DNA from: Deltaproteobacteria bacterium
Lineage (GTDB): Bacteria > Desulfobacterota > Binatia > UBA12015
Direction: 5' to 3'
Assembly: GCA_016874795.1 (NCBI GenBank)
Contig: VGTG01000012.1
Location: 1-59,949 of the forward strand
DNA length: 59,949 bases
Part shown: in pieces, positions 9,351-15,970 of the stretch
Layout of the letters: the number at the start of each line of letters is the position of its first letter
Position numbering within the stretch: position 1 is the first letter of the stretch
The notes under the pieces: model-generated
The model's input: the letters and a program-made list of their open reading frames with translations, nothing else
What the model was told of the DNA's origin: nothing
Databases searched by the model: none
Made by a program: the position numbers and the translations under genes

Positions 9351-9776
9351 TCAGAGGACGAGGACGATGCCGCGCCGCTGCCGCTCGAGCGACTCGAGCG
9401 CGGTCGCAGCATCCGCGATGTCGCCGACCGTCACGCGGATCGCCGGCGGCGCGGTCGCGGCAAGCGCGACCGCCACGAGAGGAGGTGCATCCATGCGCAC
9501 GTACGGCGACGCCATCCAGCTCGTTCGCTGGGTCAGCGGCCGATCCTCGCACGGATGGTGCGAGAGCTCCCGAGCATCGAAGGCGGCCTCTTCCGGATGA
9601 TGTCGCTCGACCTCGAGGGTGCACGGCGCGTCGGCGTGCGAGAGCTCGAGCGAGGCGTGCCCGTCCTTCGCGATGCAGAGGGAGAGACCGAGAGAGGTCG
9701 CGACGCTCACGGAGAGCAGCAGGGAGAGGGCGAGCCACGTGGCCCGGACCCGGGTCGGTCGCGAACGCATCCTCAT
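9351..9776 (-). CDS. Small Cys/His-rich exported protein heading the czc operon
   Basis: A 141-residue protein with an N-terminal hydrophobic segment (ATWLALSLLLSVSVATSLGLSL), then a metal-binding-like stretch: C-IAKDGHASLELSHADAP-C, then RHH and LSHHPCED. The C-x-x-x-D-G-H-x-x-L-E-x-x-H-x-x-x-x-C pattern occurs in small periplasmic proteins encoded at the head of Czc/Cus operons; whether it is homologous to CzcI cannot be settled here. A role in periplasmic metal sensing or binding is inferred from position and composition. A second in-frame ATG lies two codons in. Confidence 0.7.
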   Translation of the reverse strand: MRMRSRPTRVRATWLALSLLLSVSVATSLGLSLCIAKDGHASLELSHADAPCTLEVERHHPEEAAFDARELSHHPCEDRPLTQRTSWMASPYVRMDAPPLVAVALAATAPPAIRVTVGDIADAATALESLERQRRGIVLVL

Positions 9777-9849
9777 TCGATATCGGTCCCGCTCGTCCCG
9801 ACCTTAGCACGCCGCGCCGGGCGTGGTACGCCAGGCGGCCGAGCGCTCG

Positions 9850-11271
9850 ATGACCGCACCGCCGCCCCTTCGCACCGCGAAGCTCCCTCCGCGGCCCGCC
9901 TTCCTCCGTGCGCTCGGCCCGGGAGTCGTGTGGCTCGCTCTCGCGCAGGGATCCGGCGAGCTCATCTGGTGGCCGTACCTGATCGCGAAGTACGGCCTCT
10001 GGTTCCTCTGCTTGCTGGTTCCGGCGTGCCTGCTGCAGTGGCCGCTGAACGTCGAGATCGGCCGCTACACCATGCTGACGGGCGAGAGCGTCTGGCAGGG
10101 GTTCTACCGGCAGAGTCGCTTGCTGTCGCTCGGCCTCTGGCTCCTCATGGCCGCTTCGTTCCTCTGGTTCGGCGGCTTCGCGTCCGCCGGCGGAGAAGCG
10201 ATCGCCTCTCTGACGAACGTCCCCGCCGGGCTGTCGCCCGAAGGGCAGAAGCTCTTCTGGGGGTTCGCGAGTGTCGCCGTGTCGTTCGTGGCGCTCTTCT
10301 TCTCGAAGACGGCGTACACGCTCGTCGAGCGCGTGATGATGGTCGTCGCGATCGTGACCGTCATCGGGCTCCTCGCCTCGTGCTTCCATCCGGACGTGCG
10401 CGAGCGGCTGCCGGCGTTCGCGGCCGGGCTCGTCGCTCCGGACCGTCCTCCGGGTGCGGTGTTCGATTTCGGCGATGCGACGCGGCTTCTCACCGCACTC
10501 AGCTTCGCCGGGCTCGGCGGCTTCTGGGCGCTCTTCTACTCGTCGTGGCTCCGCGAGAAGGGCTTCGGCATGGCGGCGTACATGGGCAAGGTGACGAGCC
10601 CGATCACCGGCAAGGGCGAGTTCGTCGAGGACTCGGGCGCGGCTCCGCTCGACGAGCCCGGCCTCGCCGCGCGCGTGAAGGGCTGGACGCGTCTCCTCTG
10701 GGCAGACTCTGGCGTCGGCGTGTTCGGGAACATCCTGACGACGCTGATGATGTGCTTGCTCTCGTACGCGCTTCTGTTCCCGCACGGGAAGGTGCCGACG
10801 GACGATCAGCTCGTCACGCTGCAGGCGCAGTTCTTCGAGTCGTCGTGGGGCGACCTCGGACGCATCGTGTTCCTCGTCGTCGCCGCGGCGTTCCTCGCCG
10901 ACACCTGGCTCGGCACCGCGGACGCGGTCGCGCACACGCACACGGAGATGTTCCGCTCGTTCTCGCGTCGTCTCCGCGAGCGCTACTCGTATCGCGCGAT
11001 GTACTACTTCTTCGTCGTGGCCTTGACGGTCGTGACGTCGCTGACGATGGCGGCGCGGAGCCCTTCCGCACTGATTCTCACGTCCGCGGTGATCGGCTTC
11101 TTCGGGACGGTGCTCTACTCCGCGGCTCTGCTGCATCTGAACTATCGCGTGCTGCCGCCGCTCCTGCCGCCGGCCGCGCGGCCGTCGCCGCGTGGCGCGC
11201 TTCTACTCGGCGCGGTCGTCGCGGCCTATGCTTCGCTCGCGGTCGCTTACGTCTTCGTCCAGCTCAGGTGA
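9850..11271 (+). CDS. Nramp-superfamily-like membrane transporter without canonical metal ligands
   Basis: A 473-residue protein with about 11-12 predicted membrane helices. The N-terminus (ALGPGVVWLALAQGSGELIWWPYLIAKYG) matches the Nramp TM1 region, but the canonical DPGN is replaced by Q33-G-S-G-E37. In the TM6 region the usual MPHN is also absent, replaced by FAGLGGFWALFYSSW. Without the Asp, Asn and Met ligands a Mn/Fe substrate is doubtful, so transport of another cation or solute is possible. The ATG is preferred over a GTG nine codons upstream because it starts just before the family-like region. It is divergent from the czc operon, from which a metal link could be guessed but not shown. 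Confidence 0.7.
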   Translation: MTAPPPLRTAKLPPRPAFLRALGPGVVWLALAQGSGELIWWPYLIAKYGLWFLCLLVPACLLQWPLNVEIGRYTMLTGESVWQGFYRQSRLLSLGLWLLMAASFLWFGGFASAGGEAIASLTNVPAGLSPEGQKLFWGFASVAVSFVALFFSKTAYTLVERVMMVVAIVTVIGLLASCFHPDVRERLPAFAAGLVAPDRPPGAVFDFGDATRLLTALSFAGLGGFWALFYSSWLREKGFGMAAYMGKVTSPITGKGEFVEDSGAAPLDEPGLAARVKGWTRLLWADSGVGVFGNILTTLMMCLLSYALLFPHGKVPTDDQLVTLQAQFFESSWGDLGRIVFLVVAAAFLADTWLGTADAVAHTHTEMFRSFSRRLRERYSYRAMYYFFVVALTVVTSLTMAARSPSALILTSAVIGFFGTVLYSAALLHLNYRVLPPLLPPAARPSPRGALLLGAVVAAYASLAVAYVFVQLR

Positions 11272-11290
11272 GCCGTTCCGCAAAATGCGA

Positions 11291-11317
11291 TTGAAAGAGC
11301 GGCAGGGCCGTTATAAG
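11291..11317 (+). promoter_or_regulatory. Possible sigma-70-like promoter for the Cys-rich protein gene
   Basis: TTGAAA and TATAAG each match the -35 and -10 consensus at five of six positions in otherwise GC-rich DNA. The spacer is only 15 nt, shorter than ideal. A hairpin-like TTGGGCA-ct-TGCCCAA follows immediately, before the ribosome binding site, and could be an operator or RNA stem. Confidence 0.35.
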
Positions 11318-11349
11318 GGTTGGGCACTTGCCCAAGAGGAGGACGTCGC

Positions 11350-12420
11350 ATGGTCGCTCGCACCCTCGTTGTGATCGCTTTGACGCTGACGTTCGCACCG
11401 GCCCTCGCAGCCGCTCGGTCTCGCTGCGACGAGGACGGGGCGCATGCCGCCGCCCTGGCCGCCGCGGAAGACGAGGTGCGCGAGCGATGCGATTGCGCAG
11501 CCGCCACGACGCACGCGAATCATGTCGACTGCGCGCGCGCGATCGCCCGCGAGCTCGCCTTCGCCGGGGAGCTCCCGCGGGCGTGCGCCGGCCGCGTGCG
11601 GCAGTTCGCGCGCCGATCGACATGCGGGCGCGACGACGTCGTCGCGTGCTGCCTGGAAGGGCGGAAGGGAAAATGGCGCGGCGCCGTGCGCGCCGCCGGC
11701 GAGGGCTGCGTCGCTCCCACCGAGGGATCCGCCTGCGAAGCGCCGTCGCGGTACTTGAAGGATTGCTCGTCCGGGGATGCCTGCACGCCGAGCGAGTGCG
11801 GTGACGGCGTCGTCGATCCTCCGGAGGAATGCGAGCCGCCGTTCTCGTTCACCTGCGGCGGGGCTTGCCGGCGACGCTGCGGCGACGGGGTCGTGGAAGC
11901 CCTCTTCTCCGAGGAGTGCGAGCCCCCTGGCACGGCCACCTGCGACGACGCCTGCCTCTTCATCCACACTTGCGGGAACGGCGTGATCGAGCCGGGAGAG
12001 GAGTGCGACGGTCAGGCCGCGTGCGGTCCCGCGTGCGCTTTCCCGCGCGTCGCGTGCTGCGACTTCGGCGACTGGTGCATCGGCAGCACGGTGTACGACG
12101 ACTTCAGCGCGTACTTCAACGTCTTCAAGCCGTGCTTCCTGGCCCTCGGCGGCCAGGGGTCGTTCGGCGTCTGCGAGGGGTCGCCGTGCCCCGAGGCCCC
12201 GGAGCGCTGCAGGATCGGATCGTGCAGCGACCACGCGATCGATCCGCTTCCTCTCTGCTGCAATCAGGCGGCGGGGGGCTGTCGGGACGCGATCGTGACC
12301 ACCGCCGGCGGAATCGGGGGCTTCGGCTGCGGGTCGTTCCCGCCGCCGACGGAAGGTGACATCGACCGGCTCGTGCTCGGCACGTGCGGCGACGAGGGAC
12401 GCTGCGTGCCGGTGGAGTGA
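11350..12420 (+). CDS. Exported cysteine-rich protein with 'CGDGVVxPxEEC' repeats
   Basis: A 356-residue protein with a clear signal peptide (MVARTLVVIALTLTFAPALAAA). Two Cys-containing helical segments come first (about residues 25-110). Three copies of the C-G-(D/N)-G-V-(V/I)-x-(P/A)-x-EEC type repeat follow (about 140-230), resembling the cysteine-rich repeats common in Myxococcota surface proteins. A second Cys-rich region (ACCDFGDWCIGS, CCNQAAGGC) ends the protein. Most Cys probably form disulfides outside the cell. No enzymatic motif is visible. The ATG was chosen for the AGAGGAGG ribosome binding site. Confidence 0.8.
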   Translation: MVARTLVVIALTLTFAPALAAARSRCDEDGAHAAALAAAEDEVRERCDCAAATTHANHVDCARAIARELAFAGELPRACAGRVRQFARRSTCGRDDVVACCLEGRKGKWRGAVRAAGEGCVAPTEGSACEAPSRYLKDCSSGDACTPSECGDGVVDPPEECEPPFSFTCGGACRRRCGDGVVEALFSEECEPPGTATCDDACLFIHTCGNGVIEPGEECDGQAACGPACAFPRVACCDFGDWCIGSTVYDDFSAYFNVFKPCFLALGGQGSFGVCEGSPCPEAPERCRIGSCSDHAIDPLPLCCNQAAGGCRDAIVTTAGGIGGFGCGSFPPPTEGDIDRLVLGTCGDEGRCVPVE

Positions 12421-12490
12421 CGCGTCGACGCCGGGCCTGCGCTCGGCGTTCCCGATCTGCTAGGCCGGCAGCAAGGAAAAGGGATCGGTC

Positions 12491-14134
12491 ATGACGGGTC
12501 ACGGAGGAAAGCTCGCGGCGCGCGCCCTGAAGGAGGCGGGCGTCGAGGTCATCTTCACGCTGAGCGGCGGCCACGTGATGGCGATCTACGACGGCTGCCT
12601 CGACGAGGGGATCCGCGTGATCGACGTGCGGCACGAGCAGGCCGCGGTGCACGCGGCGGACGCGTGGAGCCGTCTCCATCCCGGCAAGATCGGCGTCGCC
12701 GTGCTGACGGCGGGACCGGGCGTGACCGACGGCGTGACCGGCGTCGCGAACGCCTGGCGCGCGAACAGCCCGATCCTCGTGATCGGCGGACAGGGCCCGT
12801 TTTCGAACCTGCGCCGCGGATCGCTGCAGGAGATGGATCACGTCTCGCTGATGCGCCCGATCACGAAGTGGGCGGACGCCTGCTACGACACGCGCCGGAT
12901 TCCCGAGTACATCGAGATCGCGATCCGCCACGCGGTCTCCGGCAATCCCGGTCCCGCCTTCCTCGAGATCCCGATGGACGTGCTGAGCGGCGTCGCGGAC
13001 AAGGACGTCGAGATCCCCGCGATCCGTACCGAGCGCTACCGGCTCGCACCGCCGGCGGCAGAGATCGAGCGCGCGGCGGCGCTCCTCGCTTCGGCGAAGC
13101 ACCCCGTCGTGTTCGCCGGCACCGGGATCAAGTGGTGCCAGGCCGCGCGACCGCTGAACGCGCTGATCGACCGTCTCGAGCTGCCCTCGTTCGTCAACGG
13201 CATGGGCCGCGGGCAGATCCCGCACGACTCGCCGCAGCTCTTCTCGCACGTACGGAAGGACGCGCTCACGCGCTGCGATGTGTTCGTGCTCGCCGGATCG
13301 GTCCTCGACTTCCGGCTCCGCTTCGGCCGTGCGATCGCGCCGGAGGCGAGGATCATCCAGCTCGAGATCGACAGCAGCCAGATCGGCCACAACCGCTCGC
13401 CCGAGGTGGCGCTCGTCGGCGACCTCGGCGTGTCGCTGGAGATGCTCTCCGAGTCGCTCCGGAAGAGTGCTCCCTCGCTCCGCTTCGGCGCGTGGCGCGA
13501 CGAGCTGCGCGAGACGGAGCGGAAGCTCGAGGCGAAGCTCCACTCGCAGCTCGACTCGGACGAGGTTCCGATCGATCCGATGCGCCTCTGCCGCGAGATC
13601 CGCGACTTCGTCGACTCGGACACGATCCTGATCGGCGACGGCGGCGACATCGTCGCGCAGGCGTCGAAGATCGTGCCGGTGATGCGCGAAGGCGCCTGGA
13701 TGGATCCCGGACCGCTCGGCACGCTCGGCGTCGGCATGCCGTTCGCGCTCGCCGCGAAGCTCGCGAACCCGGACAAGAAGGTGCTGATCGTCTACGGCGA
13801 CGGCTCGTTCGGCTTCAACGGGATGGAGTACGACACCGCGGTGCGCTTCAAGCTCCCGATCGTCGGCATCGTCGGCAACGACGGCGCGTGGGGACAGATG
13901 CTCCGCCCGCAGGTCGCGTTCTACGGCACCGAGCGGACGGTCGCGACGCTCCTCGAGTACACGCGCTACGACAAGATCGTCGAGGCGATGGGCGGCCACG
14001 GCGAGTACGTCGAGGAGCCGGGCCAGATCCGCCCCGCGCTCGAGCGCGCCTTCGCCTCGGGGAAGCCCGCGCTCGTCAACGTCAAGATGCGCCGCGACGT
14101 CGACACGGGGATGAAGGGCAGCACGTACGTCTGA
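12491..14134 (+). CDS. ThDP-dependent enzyme, acetolactate synthase / 2-hydroxyacyl-CoA lyase-like
   Basis: A 547-residue protein with the three-domain layout of the ThDP decarboxylase superfamily: Pyr domain (about 1-165), FAD-like central domain (about 190-320) and PP domain (about 370-540). The catalytic Glu is E49 in RHEQAA. The Mg/ThDP motif starts at GDG 436-438 and ends with ND rather than NN. The sequence resembles 2-hydroxyacyl-CoA lyase or oxalyl-CoA decarboxylase relatives more than biosynthetic IlvB, and no small subunit gene is nearby. A role in cleaving 2-hydroxyacyl-CoA would fit the lipid genes around it but is inferred. AAGGAA precedes the ATG. Confidence 0.8.
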   Translation: MTGHGGKLAARALKEAGVEVIFTLSGGHVMAIYDGCLDEGIRVIDVRHEQAAVHAADAWSRLHPGKIGVAVLTAGPGVTDGVTGVANAWRANSPILVIGGQGPFSNLRRGSLQEMDHVSLMRPITKWADACYDTRRIPEYIEIAIRHAVSGNPGPAFLEIPMDVLSGVADKDVEIPAIRTERYRLAPPAAEIERAAALLASAKHPVVFAGTGIKWCQAARPLNALIDRLELPSFVNGMGRGQIPHDSPQLFSHVRKDALTRCDVFVLAGSVLDFRLRFGRAIAPEARIIQLEIDSSQIGHNRSPEVALVGDLGVSLEMLSESLRKSAPSLRFGAWRDELRETERKLEAKLHSQLDSDEVPIDPMRLCREIRDFVDSDTILIGDGGDIVAQASKIVPVMREGAWMDPGPLGTLGVGMPFALAAKLANPDKKVLIVYGDGSFGFNGMEYDTAVRFKLPIVGIVGNDGAWGQMLRPQVAFYGTERTVATLLEYTRYDKIVEAMGGHGEYVEEPGQIRPALERAFASGKPALVNVKMRRDVDTGMKGSTYV

Positions 14135-14152
14135 GCGTCCCGCGCGCGTGGA

Positions 14153-14516
14153 TCAGCCGCGGTAGGCGCAGCTCCCCGTGCAGGTCTCGCCCACCTTCAC
14201 CTCGAAGAGCCCGGGGAGGGTGGGCGCGAGGCGTTCCCAGATCCAGACCGCGAGGTTCTCGGACGTCGGGTTCTCGAGGCCCTCGACCTCGTTCAGATAG
14301 TGGTGGTCGAGTCTTTCGAGGAGCGGCTGCATTGCCTTGCCGATCTCCGCGAAGTCGACGACCCAGCCGAGTGTCGGATCGATCTGACCACGCACGCCGA
14401 TGCGCGCGGAACGAGTGGCCGTGGAGGCGGCTATACTTGTAGGAAGAGGGCAGGTTCGGCAGGCGATGGGCCGCTTCGAACTGGACCTCCTTGAACACCT
14501 CGACTTCTCGCGACAC
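14153..14516 (-). pseudogene. queD: Frameshifted 6-carboxytetrahydropterin synthase (QueD)
   Basis: Two frames together spell one QueD. The first (GTG start) gives SREVEVFKEVQFEAAHRLPN, a Tyr/Lys-rich bridge and RLHGHSFRA. The second gives VRGQIDPTLGWVVDFAEIGK, then LLERLDHHYLNEV, LENPTSENLAVWIWERL, and VGETCTGSCAYRG to the stop. The zinc ligands (AAH, HGH), the catalytic region and the C-terminal E-T-C-T are all present, but the reading frame changes at about 14400-14406. One extra base, or two missing, in a GCGCGC run explains it. QueD makes CPH4 in the queuosine/7-deazaguanine pathway. Because nothing else is degraded, a sequencing or assembly error is a real alternative to a true pseudogene. 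Confidence 0.8.
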
Positions 14517-14577
14517 CGTCTCGGCCTAATGCAGCGCGACGTGAGCGGGCAAGGTCTCGGGTCGAGAGTTCCACAGG

Positions 14578-15246
14578 GTGGGCGGAACGGCTCGCGGGCG
14601 GCGGAATCTCGTTGCGAGTGGCGGCCTCGCCGACAACGGCGACCTCGCGATCCTCGCCGACACGAAGCCGAACGGAAGCGGCGGCTGCGCCAACCTGGCG
14701 ATCGACCCGATCGAGTCGGTGCTGCACGTGAGCGGCGCGACGATCACCGACGTGGCGCTCGCCGGAGGCAACTCGCCGATCGGCGGGTCGGTCTACGACG
14801 ACTTCCGCTTCACGCCGCTCGTGAACGCGAGCGGCAACGTCGCCTTCACCGCCAAGCTCACGGGCCTCGTCCCGACGACGGCCGTGTTCCTCTGGGACGG
14901 CGTGACGACGACCACGGTCGTCCAGCAGGGCGACTTCTCCCCGCAGACCGGCGGATCGTTCGTGCGCTTCTCCGATGTCGCCTTCGCGAACGGGGATGTC
15001 GTCTTCGTCAAGTCGAAGTTCAAAGGAACGACCAACAAGGAGGGCGTGATCCGGTTCGACCCGACGTCGTCCTCGGTCCAGACGAACGCGGACACCCCGC
15101 CGACGCCGTTCGTCGGTGCGGCGTATCGCGCTTTCGGTGATCTCCTCGGCGTCTCGCACGACGGCGCGCAGGTCGCTCTCGTCCCGAAGGTCAAGGACGG
15201 CGCGCCGCCGACGGGCAAGGAGGGCGTCCTTCGCTGCGCGGAGTAG
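14578..15246 (+). CDS. 5'-truncated propeller-like protein with NxxGxVAFxA repeats
   Basis: The open stretch gives 222 residues from a GTG. It contains tandem segments with the pattern Asn-x-x-Gly-(D/N)-(V/L)-x-(F/I), such as ADNGDLAILA, NASGNVAFTAKLTG and FANGDVVFVKSKFKG, typical of exported beta-propeller-like proteins. There is no signal peptide, no ribosome binding site and no ATG, and stop codons lie in frame shortly upstream. The first repeat appears cut. It is probably the 3' part of a larger secreted protein whose front was lost, perhaps in the event that placed it against queD. The product, if made, has no known function. Confidence 0.5.
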   Translation: MGGTARGRRNLVASGGLADNGDLAILADTKPNGSGGCANLAIDPIESVLHVSGATITDVALAGGNSPIGGSVYDDFRFTPLVNASGNVAFTAKLTGLVPTTAVFLWDGVTTTTVVQQGDFSPQTGGSFVRFSDVAFANGDVVFVKSKFKGTTNKEGVIRFDPTSSSVQTNADTPPTPFVGAAYRAFGDLLGVSHDGAQVALVPKVKDGAPPTGKEGVLRCAE

Positions 15247-15258
15247 CCGCTCGGCTTT

Positions 15259-15750
15259 TCATCGGATCTCGCCGTGCAGGAAGCGGGCGAGGGCGCGTCC
15301 CGCGTCCTCGAGCACGGCGTGATAGCTCCCGCCGAACGTCCCCGTCGACACGCTGCCCTCGATGCGGCAGCGCGCGATGTCGTCGCTCGTGGCGGTGCGG
15401 ACACGCCAGGCGGTGACGAAGCTCCCGGTGCCGAGGCCGTATCCAGTCAGGAAGCGCAGTGGACGCATTCCGCCGTCGAACTCGAGCACCGCTCCCTCGA
15501 CGTTCGCGGCGCCGGGCGCGGACGCCGGAAGGACCCGGATCCGCGCCGCCTCGAGCTGCTCGACGAAGATCTCGCGCAGCGCTTCCTGATCCTCGGGCGA
15601 CATCTCGCCGCGCGACCGGTCGTGCAGCGTCAGCGTCACGGCGTGGAGCGGGATCGGCACGGGGCGGGTCACGTCGAGCTCCGCCGCGGCACACCCGCTC
15701 GCCGCCGCGGCGAGGAGCAGCGTGCGCCAGCGCCGGCGGAGCCGCCTCAT
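15259..15750 (-). CDS. Small lipoprotein, DUF4410-like
   Basis: A 163-residue protein starting MRRLRRRWRTLLLAAAASGC, a basic N-terminus, hydrophobic core and lipobox with Cys at about residue 20. The body alternates beta-type segments (VTLTLHDRSRG, RIRVLPAS, AVLEFDGG, AWRVRTATSDDIARC) and ends in a helix (HAVLEDAGRALARFLHG), the layout of DUF4410-like lipoproteins; that family assignment is tentative. Six residues upstream another ATG is possible (MRYNEP), but the internal ATG gives a more normal signal sequence. It is downstream of the sulfatase-like gene, separated by a dyad element. Confidence 0.65.
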   Translation of the reverse strand: MRRLRRRWRTLLLAAAASGCAAAELDVTRPVPIPLHAVTLTLHDRSRGEMSPEDQEALREIFVEQLEAARIRVLPASAPGAANVEGAVLEFDGGMRPLRFLTGYGLGTGSFVTAWRVRTATSDDIARCRIEGSVSTGTFGGSYHAVLEDAGRALARFLHGEIR

Positions 15751-15807
15751 CGGCTCGTTGTACCGCAAACCGGGCGCGATGGCGCTGCCCGAAGGGTGAG
15801 CCGGCTC

Positions 15808-15970
15808 AGAGTCTGTGAATCAATCCCCTCCCGTCGCCGGAAGGCCGATGCATCCCCGCCTGCTGCGTTGCTCCTCCCCGGCATAGCCTACGGCTATGAC
15901 TCGTCGTCGCGCCTTGCAGGCGGGGCGCCTCGACCTTCCGGCTCGGTCCGGGGATTGATTCACAAACTCT
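15808..15970. repeat. Dyad-symmetric intergenic element, 163 bp (element 1)
   Basis: The ends are 21-nt inverted repeats at 15808-15828 and 15950-15970 with one mismatch (core GTGAATCAATCCCC). Inside, CCGGAAGG pairs with CCTTCCGG and CGCCTGC with GCAGGCG. The exact centre is a perfect short stem, CATAGCC-tac-GGCTATG. The whole element can fold into one long hairpin. It contains no gene. Its right end touches the stop codon of the sulfatase-like gene. It looks like a MITE- or REP-type intergenic repeat and may act as an mRNA 3' structure. Confidence 0.85.

Noticed and set aside
14400..15140. 246-codon plus-strand frame overlapping queD and the propeller fragment
   Set aside because: It is antisense to conserved QueD residues and has Arg-rich nonsense composition; the frame from 14578 is the one with repeat motifs.
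15808..15970. Insertion sequence
   Set aside because: The element has long inverted ends but no transposase frame and no clear target-site duplication; it is reported as a dyad or MITE-like repeat instead.
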